Assembly (NCBI RefSeq): GCF_964340395.1
Contig: NC_135559.1
Location: forward strand, 867,501 to 931,500
Direction: 5' to 3'
DNA length: 64,000 bases
Origin: Glandiceps talaboti
Taxonomy: Eukaryota > Hemichordata > Enteropneusta > Spengelidae
A program made the position numbers and the translations under genes. Of this stretch, positions 42,901-57,900 are shown piece after piece; within the stretch, counting starts at the first letter, position 1, and the number at the start of each line of letters is the position of its first letter. Below the pieces are notes generated by a model that searched no databases, was not told the origin of the DNA, and saw nothing but the letters and a program-made list of their open reading frames with translations.

Positions 42901-45900
42901 GTACAGGGTGTAACAGAGGACAGGGTGTAACAGTACAGGGTGTAACAGAGGACAGGGTGTAACAGGACAGGGTGTAACAGAACAGGGTGTACAGGGTGTA
43001 ACAGCTAGAGGCCAGTGTAACAGAGGACATGGAGGTACAGGGTGTATAGGGTGATGCCATTGTCTACACATACATGACTTTTAATAACCAATGTTGAACT
43101 GTAATATTAGATGTATATAGTAACTTATTATCTTATCTTCGGTTTAATTCTCTGAATAAAACTTTGTGTCCTACCAGGTCCCCATTTATAGAGCTGGGTT
43201 GATTGGGGCACAGTGGGCCCTCTAAGCTAATTTGCCACTGATGCACACAATTTCTAGTGATGCACTAAATTTGGTGTTCTCCAGTCTCTTACTATGTGGT
43301 GACTCACAAGAAATGCCAGTTTTTCTCATTTTGACCTACAACAACAAAATCTGGCTATCATTAAAGGGCACACGACTTGGGTAAAATGGTGGTCAAGCCA
43401 TTTACAGCATAGTTTTATACAATAATATAATAATAATAAAACATTTATATAGCGCCATATATCCATGACAGTGCTCATAGATGCTTCACATTTGAAATAA
43501 ATCGAAAGGTGCTGCATGAAAAAAAAATTATTACAAGTCTGGCTGAAAAAAATAAAAACTAAACAAAGTAGTGCTGAAATATTGTCTCAATAAGGTAAAA
43601 CACTATTTAAATAAAATGGGAATTAACAATAACAATGATTTTAAAAATGATTTCAAAAATGGATAAAATGAGTGAATCTAGTCAAATACTGGTACAGTTT
43701 TGTTTATGATGATTCATCATGTTGTAGCAAAATACAAAACAACTTGTGAAAATCCGTGGAAGATATATCACCATATGCTATAATCTCTTTCCCCCAGAGC
43801 ACCTAGTAGATGGAATGTGATATGTGTAGATGTTAGAACAATTTCTGAGAAAGTGCAGACAAACAAGGAAACGACTAAAGGCAGCATTTTCTCATCATGA
43901 TTTCCCATGGGACAAAATGTAGAATGTGACTCATGAAAAATTCAGTACTGTTCATTGAATTTAATCCTGTGTATCAACAAAGAGGGCATTGTAGTGAATT
44001 CTGTGCTATTTTATAACAGAATTCAGTGGGTTTGTAAAACTGTGTCGTCTAAAATGTGATCAACTTAAGGCATATCGCATACACTCGGCTAGAATTCCAT
44101 CACCAAGGTCACCCAGGTGTATCTTAGTTATAGAATTCTATCACCCAGGTGTACCTTAGTTATAGAATTCTATCACCCAGGTGTACCTTAGTTATAGAAT
44201 TCTATCACCCAGGTGTACCTTAGTTATAGAATTCTATCACCCAGGTGTACCTTAGTTATAGAATTCTATCACCCAGGTGTATCTTAGTTATAGAATTCTA
44301 TCACCCAGGTGTACCTTAGTTATAGAAATCTATCACCCAGGTGTAGTTGAGTTATACAACTTTGTCACATAGAGGAAGGTGAGTTAAACTTATAAAAGTC
44401 TTTCACCTTGCTGCAATTTATTTATAGAATTCTTTGACTAACACCTAGGTTTACTTCAGTTATAGAACTCAGTCACCTAGGTTTACCTTAGTTATAGAAC
44501 TCAGTCACCTAGGTTTACCTTAGTTATAGAACTCAGTCACCTAGGTTTACCTTAGTTATAGAACTCAGTCACCTAGGTTTACCTTAGTTATAGAACTCAG
44601 TCACCTAGGTTTACCTTAGTTATAGAACTCAGTCACCTAGGTTTACCATAGTTATAGAACTCAGTCACCTAGGTTTACTTCAGTTATAGAACTCAGTCAC
44701 CTAGGTTTACCTTAGTTATAGAACTCAGTCACCTAGGTTTACCTTAGTTATAGAACTCAGTCACCTAGGTTTACCTTAGTTATAGAACTCAGTCACCTAG
44801 GTTTACCTTAGTTATAGAACTCAGTCACCTAGGTTTACCTTAGTTATAGAACTCAGTCACCTAGGTTTACCTTAGTTATAGAACTCAGTCACCTAGGTTT
44901 ACCTTAGTTATAGAACTCAGTCACCTAGGTTTACCTTAGTTATAGAACTCAGTCACCTAGGTTTACCTTAGTTATAGAACTCAGTCACCTAGGTTTACCT
45001 TAGTTATAGAACTCAGTCACCTAGGTTTACCTTAGTTATAGAACTCAGTCACCTAGGTTTACCTTAGTTATAGAACTCAGTCACCTAGGTTTACCATAGT
45101 TATAGAACTCAGTCACCTAGGTTTACCTTAGTTATAGAACTCAGTCACCTAGGTTTACCTTAGTTATAGAACTCAGTCACCTAGGTTTACCATAGTTATA
45201 GAACTCAGTCACCTAGGTTTACTTCAGTTATAGAACTCAGTCACCTAGGTTTACCTTAGTTATAGAACTCAGTCACCTAGGTTTACCTTAGTTATAGAAC
45301 TCAGTCACCTAGGTTTACCTTAGTTATAGAACTCAGTCACCTAGGTTTACCTTAGTTATAGAACTCAGTCACCTAGGTTTACCATAGTTATAGAACTCAG
45401 TCACCTAGGTTTACTTCAGTTATAGAACTCAGTCACCTAGGTTTACCTTAGTTATAGAACTCAGTCACCTAGGTTTACCTTAGTTATAGAACTCAGTCAC
45501 CTAGGTTTACCTTAGTTATAGAACTCAGTCACCTAGGTTTACCTTAGTTATAGAACTCAGTCACCTAGGTTTACCTTAGTTATAGAACTCATCTAAAATT
45601 GCCCCAAGTTGTATTCAATTACTACATGACGTCACAGTCAGGGTGCCCCAAATCGACTCTCTTGTAGATCTGGGGCAGCTAGGGCATTGACCTGACCTGA
45701 CCTGACCTGACCTGACCTAAGATCGGCAATGACATGTACTTGGTTACTTTTATCAATTCTGAAAGTAATATATCATATTTTGGGGAGCTATCTCCATATT
45801 TAGTGAGGAAATCATTTCTCACTTCAGGATTGTCTAAAATATTTGGGAAAGACAGACCAACTTATTTATTGTGATCATGAATTTAACATGTTACCTGGGT

Positions 45901-48900
45901 TACCCCAAATGCAATGAAATGCAGTCAATTTTCACATGAAACAAGACTCTCCACTGACCTTCATTTACCTCAACCTGATGCATAATGGAACGTACCCCAG
46001 GTGTGATGCAGTTAATAATTCTGTTAGCCAGGTGTAGTTAAATCATAAATACCATCTACAAGTGTTTTGATTTACAAGAAGGTAATGTAATGTAAGTCTA
46101 AAAGAACACAAGGATATAACAACTTCTATATGAATTTACTTTTAGATGTAGGTTGTTGACATTTTGAGAAATCCGTACATTGACAGCTTTTATATACCTA
46201 CTTCTGTGCACAAATTGCTATAATTCTCCCATCTTGGCTTTGAAAAGTGTGGTTTATATGTGTAGTTGAAGGGATTGATAATGAGACCAGTCTTATACAA
46301 TTTAAAGTCGTTTTATGTATAATGGAGGAATAGATAACTAGATAACTGTCAAACTGAGATGTCAAGGAGTGAATGAATTGACAGGTAATGCCATAGAAAC
46401 GATAATATAACAGTTTTGATTCTCGTTTTCAAGATTGAAAGGGCTGTATCTCCTAACAAGATACTTGCGTCAAAGCCTTCACCTGAGACACATTAGGGAC
46501 TATCTATCTCAGCTGTAGAAATAACTAGACGCCAGACTGTCTACAGATAGTATACAGACACCAAATGTGTAACGTGACAGGAAGAATTGCTTCACTTTAA
46601 CACTTTCACTACAGCTATAATGTACTAATATAATTTTTAACGTATCGATAAGTTGTCACTACTAAATGACCTAATGTCCACCTTTACACCGAGAGGTTTG
46701 TTTTTTTCTCAATTTTTAAAATACTTGTTTTTTCTCAGTTTTTTTGTTCTAACGTGTGTTTTTATTTGGATTTTATCAAAAACTTTAATTCCTGATACTA
46801 CATGTACAGTGTGTAACCAAGAGATATAAACCTAATTTAGCGGTGTCAATACACCTTCAACCCTTCATCCTATTGATACTGTTGCTATGGAAACATGGAA
46901 ACATCTTTAAGCATGTGATGAAGACAGTTATTAAGCCTCACTTACCAGCAAAGTACATCTATCTATGGATTTTATGTTCAAGTGCATACTAAAGAAAATG
47001 TCATTTTTGAGATTCAGAACAAATCGTTTTTACAGTTTTAGGCTCTTAAAAATACTGATCCATAAATTTTAGTTTCCTGAGCATACGTACGAAATTGTCA
47101 TTTTGGCCTAATAAAAATAAATTGTTTGGTTCCGATTATTTTAGAATAGGTGGAGTAGGTAGATTTTTTATTTTATTTTATTTTATATTTTTTTGAGTGT
47201 CCAGCTCAGGTTTTCCATTTTTCCAAATGGTCTCTGTGTTATTTATTTCTTTCTATCAGATGTACAGCTATTACAGATTGGAAGAATAGTTTTATATTGT
47301 CTTTTTAAGTTGATGTCAGTTTCTACATCCACTACTTTTTGTGAGACTTCACAATTTTGGGATTTTATTATTTTTTTCTCGAATACGTAAAAAAAAAGTT
47401 TAGGGTCGGCAATGAACAACAAGGTGGGGGTCGCATAACCGACACCAAACAATAATGGCTGTACATCTGATACGAAGAAATAAATAACACAGAACCAAAC
47501 AATTATTTTTTCAAGCCTTAAAAGAAATCATTTTTAGTTTTAGGTTCTAAAAGACATTGAATTGGACCATGAATTTCATATTACTGAAAGATGTCAGTTT
47601 TGAAATTTTGAAGAAATTGGTGTTAGGTGATGCCTACCTCCCCTCAAAAATATACTGTCTTGGTAGTTTCTATGGAAATGGTTGATTATTGAGGTGATGA
47701 GGATCATTGACCACAATTTTCTGAAGCTTTGCGGGATATGGAAAAAACTTTTTTTACACCAGGTTCATTTACAGGATGCAGTTATGTCTCAGAGTACCAC
47801 CTTGTTTGATGGTCTGAGGTTATGTCTCAGAGTACTACCTTGTTTGATGGTTTGAGGTTATGTCTCATAGCACCACCTTGTTTGATGGTTTGAGGTTATG
47901 TCTCAGAGCACCACCTTGTTTGATGGTCTGATGTTATGTCTCAGAGCACCACCTTGTTTGATGGCCTGAGGTTATGTCTCAGAGCACTACCTTGTTTGAT
48001 GGTTTGAGGTTATGTGGACCATTATTATTTCTGTTTGGTCTGAGTGTGCCAGGTGATGGCTAAACTATATTATAAGTTGTAACCACAAATCATGTTTGTG
48101 GTAACTCGGTCACAGTATAGTGACATCCATACTTGACATTTTTCTCCCTTTGCTATGTGCTGCACAGTAAATTAATGAAATAGTTAGCATTGTCAGCATC
48201 TCTATAGAGATATATGCTATGTACAAACAGCAGTGTCTGCATCTCTATAGAGATATATGCTATGAAACAGCAGCGTGAATTTACTGGGGTACGTGCTACT
48301 TAGGAACACATATCCAAGACTAATCCATAGGGTTCCTATCATTGAAGGATTCCCTTTGAAAAGAATGTCATTTAATTATGTCTCAAATTAGTAATTTATA
48401 AGTTTAAATGAGACTAGTATATTCATGCTAGGTTTGTTTATGAATTCTTTCATTTTCTGCAATATATAGTTAATTTTTATGTCGACATTGATGCTATAGC
48501 ACAGAGCTCACCAACTGCTAAATTATGCCTTGTTGCATACAGTCTCTGACAATATAATGTTTGGAATTGTTTTCATAGAGTCCAGCATGGTGTCTGTGTG
48601 GGCTAGGGCTAAAGTCAAACAGACCAAAGGCCAATAAAACCTTGTGTGAGATGTGAAAAACATCTTGCCACTTAATTGAAACGCTGTAGTCACTCTGGTT
48701 TGGTAATAAATTTATGAAAGTTGTGTAAGTTGTATTTTTTTTTTTGTAAGTTAGAGTATTATGGACTACATTGTATCTTGACAATGGTACTACTATTCGT
48801 TATGATTTCACTTACAAGATACATTACTATATAACATAACACAACTCCTGTCCATGACATACAAGTGCAAGTGTGGCATACTCAGTGTTCTCTGTGGCTG

Positions 48901-51900
48901 TATGGTTGTGAAAGTGCAACAGAAAACACTGCAAGCACGAGTGCAAATACCCCTGAGTACCCACACTGGAACTCACGCAGAATGCAGTTCTGTTACTATG
49001 TTTATCCGAAACAGTAAATTTCTGTTATATGTAAAAATCATACTGTGCGACCACGCGCTTTTGTGTGCAATGAAGGATCATGTCCTCATTTGCATGTCAT
49101 TTGCATATAACTGCACATATGTGCAAACTTGTACCACTAGTATATGTGCATGCACTGATGCAATTAATCTCTTGAGCATAATATGTGAGAACTTTGGGTT
49201 GAAACATCTGACTTCAAATCCATACAAACTTCCTTGTTTGGAATTATTTACAATTTCAAAAAGAAACTATTTTTAAAACGATCAGTGGTACCTATCAGTA
49301 TTAAAAAGTGCTGTACCTCAGCTTTCTTATTGAGATTTGTTGGAAAAAATTGTAAGAAGACAGTCAACCCTTGCTGGGAAACTTTACACGAAGGTTTGCC
49401 AAAGGATATGAAAGCGGCTGCAATTAAATAAGGATGAACAGAATCCAGGTGTAAAGTAAGCAATTCATACAGCTAGCATTGTACACCTTTATACAAGGGT
49501 TTTCAAATGATGAATTGTACTGTACGTTCACTGACAATTCAAAGATTGAAAAGTTAACAGTGAAACGTATTGATGTTTCTACAGAAGTCTCACGCCTACA
49601 TGTACAAATTGTGGTTTTGGATTTAGGAATCAAATAGAGTATTTTCACCATTGTCAAAGAACAGCTTGCCATAAGGAAATTTTAGACAAAACATGTACTT
49701 TTTTTTATTTTGAGGTTGTTGCTCCAGTAATCCCAAGAAATATAATTGAGTGCTGCAGTATATGACAGAAACCCCTGACACATCAGTGCAAGTGTGATGT
49801 ACTTGGGGTATTTGCATTGAGTGCTTGCAGTGTTCTCTGCACTGTACTTTCACAACCAAAGTGAGTGAAAGTGCAGCAGAAAACACTCAGTCTGCAAGCA
49901 CGAGTGCAAATACCCCCGAGTACTCACACTGGAATTCATGTGGCATGGGGTTCTGTTATTAATTCAAATGTTTATCTGAACTGGCAAATTCCAAAATCAT
50001 ATGTTTAGCGAATGATTGCATCCTCATTTGCGTATCATTTGCATGCAGGTATGCAATAATATTTCTGGTATTGCACTGCAGTGAAAATACCACAAGTATG
50101 CGCGTGCACCAGTGCAAGTAATCCCTGGTACAAATGGAATAAAGTAACATTACTGTACACATAAACAATTATCACAAGAAGTTCAGTATGCAGGCTTTGG
50201 GAATTTTTATATCGAATAAAAAGATGGATAGATTATGATAATATTATTTTTAATCAGTTGTTTAACAATGTCTTTGATAAAGAAACTAACTCTTAATAAT
50301 GATTTTCTATACAGTTAGTACATATTATTTTTCAATCAATGGGTCACCATGACAATTCTTCCTGTTTAAATTCATGTGATAACTCCACAACATGTCAATC
50401 TCTCATATATGTAAAATAATTCCCAAGAAAATTAATTTTGACTGAAAATGATTATCTGAATATGAGAAACGTTCATCCTGTGAGTAATTTGAATACTGAT
50501 TAGATTAAAGCAAAGTATAGTCTGAAGATTTCTAAAGGTATTAGACACAATGCTATCAGAAATGTTATGAAGGTACTTCAAGGTTTTTGAGATGCTGTGT
50601 AGTTGTGTAAAGAACAGACTAATCATCAATGACACATGATGATGCGAAGGTTGCTAAGTAACAGAACACATAACTTAGACACAGTATTTCATCATCAGAT
50701 ATGAAGTACAGGAGAGTGTCATTATAACTGAATGTTGCTAAGTAACAAAATATAAAATGTCAACAACAAGATATGGTGTGAAAGTACTTTAGGAATTGTG
50801 TCTATATGACAGTGAGATAGTGCAGTCGGTTGAATACAAAATGTAAAATTATTTCTGCTTGTTGCAAAGAGAGAGAAAGGACTACTTTTGTGAAAATTGA
50901 GTCTGTAGCAACATGTGAGCTTTGTAAATACTGTCTGCATGATGTCAGTAGAGAAAGGGGTATAGATACACAACTTTGTAAATTGTGTCTGTGTGATGCC
51001 AGTAGAGAAAAGGGATATAGATACATAACTTTGTAAATAGTGTCTGTATAATGCCAGTAGAGAAAAGGGGTATAGATACACAACTTTGTAAATACTGTCT
51101 GCAGGATGTCAGTAGAGAAAAGGGGTATAGATACACAACTTTGTAAATTGTGTCTGTGTGATGCCAGTAGAGAAAAGGGGTATAGATACACAACTTTGTA
51201 AATTATGTCTACATTGTGCCAGTAGAGAAAAGGGGTATAGATACACAACTTTGTAAATTGTGTCTACATTGTGCTACAGTGTAAAGGGTATAGATACACA
51301 ACTTTGTAAATTGTGTCTACATTGTGCTACAGTGTAAAGGGTATAGATACACAACTTTGTAAATTGTGTCTACATTGGGCTACAGTGTAAAGGGTATAGA
51401 TACACAACTTTGTAAATTATGTCTACATTGGGCTACAGTGTAAAGGGTATAGATACACAACTTTGTAAATTATGTCTACATTGGGCTACAGTGTAAAGGG
51501 TATAGATACACAACTTTGTAAATTGTGTCTACATTGTGCCAGTAGAGAAAGGGGTATAGATACACAACTTTGTAAATTGTGTCTACATTGTGCTACAGTG
51601 TAAAGGATATAGATACACAACTTTGTAAATTGTGTCTACATTGTGCTACAGTGTAAAGGGTATAGATACACAACTTTGTAAATAGTGTCTACATGATGTC
51701 AGTAGAGAAAAGGGGTATAGATACACAACTTTGTAAATTGTGTCTACATTGTGCTACAGTGTAAAGGGTATAGATACACAACTTTGTAAATTGTGTCTAC
51801 ATTGTGCTACAGTGTAAAGGGTATAGATACACAACTTTGTAAATTGTGTCTACATTGTGCCAGTAGAGAAAAGGGATATAGATACACAACTTTGTAAATA

Positions 51901-54900
51901 GTGTCTGCATTGTGCCAGTAGAGAAAAGGGATATAGATACACAACTTTGTAAATTGTGTCTACATTGTGCTACAGTGTAAAGGGTATAGATACACAACTT
52001 TGTAAATACTGTCTGCAGGATGTCAGTAGAGAAAAGGGGTATAGATACACAACTTTGTAAATTATGTCTACATTGTGCCAGTAGAGAAAAGGGGTATAGA
52101 TACACAACTTTGTAAATAGTGTCTACATTGTGCCAGTAGAGAAAAGGGGTATAGATACATAACTTTGTAAATTGTGTCTACATTGTGCTACAGTGTAAAG
52201 GGTATAGATACACAACTTTGTAAATTATGTCTACAGGATGTCAGTAGAGAAAAGGGGTATAGATACACAACTTTGTAAATTGTGTCTACATTGTGCTACA
52301 GTGTAAAGGGTATAGATACACAACTTTGTAAATTATGTCTACATTGGGCTACAGTGTAAAGGGTATAGATACACAACTTTGTAAATTATGTCTACATTGT
52401 GCTACAGTGTAAAGGGTATAGATACACAACTTTGTAAATTATGTCTACATTGTGCCAGTAGAGAAAAGGGGTATATATACATAACTTTGTAAATAGTGTC
52501 TGCATGATGCCAGTAGAGAAAAGGGGTATAGATACACAACTTTGTAAATTGTGTCTGCATGATGTCAGTAGAGAAAAGGGATATAGATACACAACTTTGT
52601 AAATATTGTCTGCATGATGCCAGTAGAGAAAAGGGGTATAGATACATAACTTTGTAAATTGTGTCTACATTGTGCTACAGTGTAAAGGGTATAGATACAC
52701 AACTTTGTAAATTGTGTCTACATTGTGCTACAGTGTAAAGGGTATAGATACACAACTTTGTAAATTGTGTCTACATTGGGCTACAGTGTAAAGGGTATAG
52801 ATACACAACTTTGTAAATTATGTCTACATTGGGCTACAGTGTAAAGGGTATAGATACACAACTTTGTAAATTATGTCTACATTGGGCTACAGTGTAAAGG
52901 GTATAGATACACAACTTTGTAAATTGTGTCTACATTGTGCCAGTAGAGAAAGGGGTATAGATACACAACTTTGTAAATTGTGTCTACATTGTGCTACAGT
53001 GTAAAGGATATAGATACACAACTTTGTAAATTGTGTCTACATTGTGCTACAGTGTAAAGGGTATAGATACACAACTTTGTAAATAGTGTCTACATGATGT
53101 CAGTAGAGAAAAGGGGTATAGATACACAACTTTGTAAATTGTGTCTACATTGTGCTACAGTGTAAAGGGTATAGATACACAACTTTGTAAATTGTGTCTA
53201 CATTGTGCTACAGTGTAAAGGGTATAGATACACAACTTTGTAAATTGTGTCTACATTGTGCCAGTAGAGAAAAGGGATATAGATACACAACTTTGTAAAT
53301 AGTGTCTGCATTGTGCCAGTAGAGAAAAGGGATATAGATACACAACTTTGTAAATTGTGTCTACATTGTGCTACAGTGTAAAGGGTATAGATACACAACT
53401 TTGTAAATACTGTCTGCAGGATGTCAGTAGAGAAAAGGGGTATAGATACACAACTTTGTAAATTATGTCTACATTGTGCCAGTAGAGAAAAGGGGTATAG
53501 ATACACAACTTTGTAAATAGTGTCTACATTGTGCCAGTAGAGAAAAGGGGTATAGATACATAACTTTGTAAATTGTGTCTACATTGTGCTACAGTGTAAA
53601 GGGTATAGATACACAACTTTGTAAATTATGTCTACAGGATGTCAGTAGAGAAAAGGGGTATAGATACACAACTTTGTAAATTGTGTCTACATTGTGCTAC
53701 AGTGTAAAGGGTATAGATACACAACTTTGTAAATTATGTCTACATTGGGCTACAGTGTAAAGGGTATAGATACACAACTTTGTAAATTATGTCTACATTG
53801 TGCTACAGTGTAAAGGGTATAGATACACAACTTTGTAAATTATGTCTACATTGTGCCAGTAGAGAAAAGGGGTATATATACATAACTTTGTAAATAGTGT
53901 CTGCATGATGCCAGTAGAGAAAAGGGGTATAGATACACAACTTTGTAAATTGTGTCTGCATGATGTCAGTAGAGAAAAGGGATATAGATACACAACTTTG
54001 TAAATATTGTCTGCATGATGCCAGTAGAGAAAAGGGATATAGATACATAACTTTGTAAATTGTGTCTACATTGTGCTACAGTGTAAAGGGTATAGATACA
54101 CAACTTTGTAAATTGTGTCTGTGTGATGCCAGTAGAGAAAAGGGGTATAGATACACAACTTTGTAAATACTGTCTGCATTGTGCCAGTAGAGAAAAGGGG
54201 TATAGATACACAACTTTGTAAATACTGTCTGTATGATGCCAGTAGAGAAAAGGGGTATAGTATAGATACACAACTTTGTAAATTGTGTCTACATTGTGCT
54301 ACAGTGTAAAGGGTATAGATACACAACTTTGTAAATTGTGTCTACATGATGTCAGTAGAGAAAAGGGGTATAGATACATAACTTTGTAAATTATGTCTAC
54401 ATTGTGCCAGTAGAGAAAAGGGTATAGATACACAACTTTGTAAATTATGTCTACATTGGGCTACAGTGTAAAGGATATAGATACACAACTTTGTAAATTG
54501 TGTCTACATTGTGCTACAGTGTAAAGGGTATAGATACACAACTTTGTAAATTGTGTCTACATTGTGCTACAGTGTAAAGGGTATAGATACACAACTTTGT
54601 AAATTGTGTCTACATTGTGCCAGTAGAGAAAAGGGATATAGATACACAACTTTGTAAATTGTGTCTACATTGTGCTACAGTGTAAAGGGTATAGATACAC
54701 AACTTTGTAAATTATGTCTGCATTGTGCTACAGTGTAAAGGGTATAGATACACAACTTTGTAAATTATGTCTACATTGGGCTACAGTGTAAAGGATATAG
54801 ATACACAACTTTGTAAATAGTGTCTACATTGTGCCAGTAGAGAAAAGGGGTATATATACATAACTTTGTAAATAGTGTCTGCATGATGTCAGTAGAGAAA

Positions 54901-57900
54901 AGGGGTATAGATACACAACTTTGTAAATAGTGTCTACATTGTGCTACAGTGTAAAGGGTATAGATACACAACTTTGTAAATAGTGTCTGCATGATGTCAG
55001 TAGAGAAAAGGGGTATAGATACACAACTTTGTAAATTGTGTCTACATTGTGCTACAGTGTAAAGGGTATAGATACACAACTTTGTAAATTATGTCTACAT
55101 TGGGCTACAGTGTAAAGGGTATAGATACACAACTTTGTAAATTATGTCTACATTGGGCTACAGTGTAAAGGGTATAGATACACAACTTTGTAAATAGTGT
55201 CTACATTGTGCTACAGTGTAAAGGGTATAGATACACAACTTTGTAAATTGTGTCTACATTGTGCTACAGTGTAAAGGGTATAGATACACAACTTTGTAAA
55301 TTGTGTCTACATTGTGCTACAGTGTAAAGGGTATAGATACACAACTTTGTAAATTGTGTCTACATTGTGCTACAGTGTAAAGGGTATAGATACACAACTT
55401 TGTAAATTATGTCTGGATCATGCTACAGTGAAAAAGTGTATAATGTATTAATTGGTAATCACAGGAGTTAACATTAAAACAGGCAACAAATGAAGTGGAC
55501 ATCTGATGATTTTCATGTTCTTTTGGGACATACAGTTATATAAATTTAGCATACAGGTGTTTGGTAATGACTTTTGGGGGTGTGGCTACTTGAATCATTT
55601 TAAACTATTTAATTGTCAAGACAAACTGTTGATTGGAGGGCTAGGATAGGATGTACAACCAGATAACAATGTCAACAGTGTAGGCTATGATGTACAACCA
55701 GTTAACAATGTATCTCAACAGTGTAGGTTAGGAGGTACAACCAGCTAACAGTGTAGGCAAGGAGGTACAACCAACTAACATGTATCTCAACAGTGTAGGC
55801 AAGGAGGTACAACCAGCTAACAATGTATCTCAACAGTGTAGGCTAAGAGGTACAACCAGCTAACAATGTATCTCAACAGTGTAGGCTAGGAGGTACAACC
55901 AGCTAACAATGTATCTCAACAGTGTAGGCTAGGAGGTACAACCAACTAACAATTTATCTCAACAGTGTAGGCTAGGAGGTACAACCAGCTAACAATGTAT
56001 CTCAACAGTGTAGGCTAAGAGGTACAACCAGCTAACAATGTATCTCAACAGTGTAGGCTAGGATCCGAGGTACAACCAACTAACATGTATCTCAACAGTG
56101 TAGGCTAGGAGGTACAACCAGCTAACAATGTATCTCAACAGTGTAGGCTAGGAGGTACAACCAGCTAACAATGTATCTCAACAGTGAAGGTTAGGAGGTA
56201 CAACCAGCTAACAATGTATCTCAACAGTGTAGGCTAAGAGGTACAACCAGCTAACAATGTATCTCAACAGTGTAGGCTAAGAGGTACAACCAACTAACAA
56301 TGTATCTCAACAGTGTAGGCTAAGAGGTACAACCAGCTAACAATGTATCTCAACAGTGTAGGCTAGGATCCGAGGTACAACCAGCTAACATGTATCTCAA
56401 CAGTGTAGGCTAAGAGGTACAACCAACTAACAATGTATCTCAACAGTGTAGGCTAAGAGGTACAACCAGCTAACAATGTATCTCAACAGTGTAGGCTAGG
56501 AGGTACAACCAACTAACATGTATCTCAACAGTGTAGGCTAAGAGGTACAACCAGCTAACAATGTATCTCAACAGTGTAGGCTAAGAGGTACAACCAACTA
56601 ACAATGTATCTCAACAGTGTAGGCTAAGAGGTACAACCAACTAACATGTATCTCAACAGTGTAGGCTAAGAGGTACAACCAGCTAACAATGTATCTCAAC
56701 AGTGTAGGCTAAGAGGTACAACCAACTAACAATTTATCTCAACAATTGAGACTAACATCTTCACATGTTACATCTGAACACTGCTGTCTATATATATGGT
56801 TTATTGTGATTAGATATGATATCCAGAGAAACAAACTGACAATTATTTCTGGTCTATTACATCCTGTTCCTTGTTAAGATTAATTTTGGTCAACCCTATA
56901 TAGGGCACGTCCAGGAGACATTGTAAATCAAACCCTGGGTTCTTGTTACAAATCATGTTTGAATTCATCTATACATTCCTTGAGTAATAACCATGAACAG
57001 TTCTTCCATGATCTGTTTAAGAGCCAATTACCAACTAACATGGATGGAATTTAGATTACAGCATTTGCAGGATGAGCATGTACTTTGGGTTAGATGAAAT
57101 ATAAACTTTTAGTAAAACTGTTTACAATGTTTTATGTTACAGCCATTACAGAATAAGCATGCACTTTGGGTTAGATGTGATAGCAAGTTTAGTGGGACCG
57201 GCCGCACTGTTTTATGTTACAGCCTTTACAGAATAAGCATGCACTTTGGGTTTTAATAATAGATGAGATATCAAGTTTAGCGGGACCGGCCACACTGTTT
57301 TATGTTACAGCCATTACAGAATAAGCATGCACTTTGGGTTTTAATAATAGATGAGATATCAAGTTTAGCGGGACCGGCCACTCTGTTTTATGTTACAGCC
57401 ATTACAGAATAAGCATGCACTTTGGGTTAGATGAGATGTCAAGTTTAGCGCGACCGGCCGCACTGTTTTATGTTACAGCCATTACAGAATAAGCATGCAC
57501 TTTGGGTTGGATGAGATAGCAAGTTTAGTGAAACTTGTTACAAGGTTCAATGTTAAGATAAATGCATACTGCTATCGTAACTACTAGACAAATGGTTAAC
57601 TTGCTTATTTCTAAATGATCCTACAGCCCACACAGTGGTACGTTGAACTTCAACTTTGTTACATGACACCTTCAGTGGGCACAGTAGGGTTAAACACCAC
57701 AATTAGAACAAATTATAAACAACTTTTCAAAAATCTGTGTAGTGTGTGATGACTGGGGACTTCCATTGTTTACACTATCTTGATTACAGGGTGATTATAT
57801 CTGAAAAACAGAGGCACAGCTATCACCCACTTGTTTAGTCTACCCTATTGACCAATGCAAGTTTTAGTTTCTCTTTATCTTAGTTTTGCCTTCCATAATA

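Noticed and set aside
42574-43071. 165-codon minus-strand ORF rich in Leu, Tyr, Pro and Cys
   Set aside because: It is the translation of a ~17-bp tandem repeat, with overlapping open frames of the same kind.
44095-45592. CRISPR-like regular 32-bp repeats
   Set aside because: There are no unique spacers: the whole 32-bp period is repeated, and the surroundings are an animal intron.
49234-49431. 65-codon ORF ending [21 protein letters not shown]
   Set aside because: It looks protein-like at the C-terminus, but has no partner exon, no recognised family and overlapping minus-strand ORFs of the same length.
50722-55079. Many minus-strand ORFs with a YLYPFSLL-type repeat
   Set aside because: All come from the 53/55-bp minisatellite; they open and close with unit-length changes and have no splice or start context.
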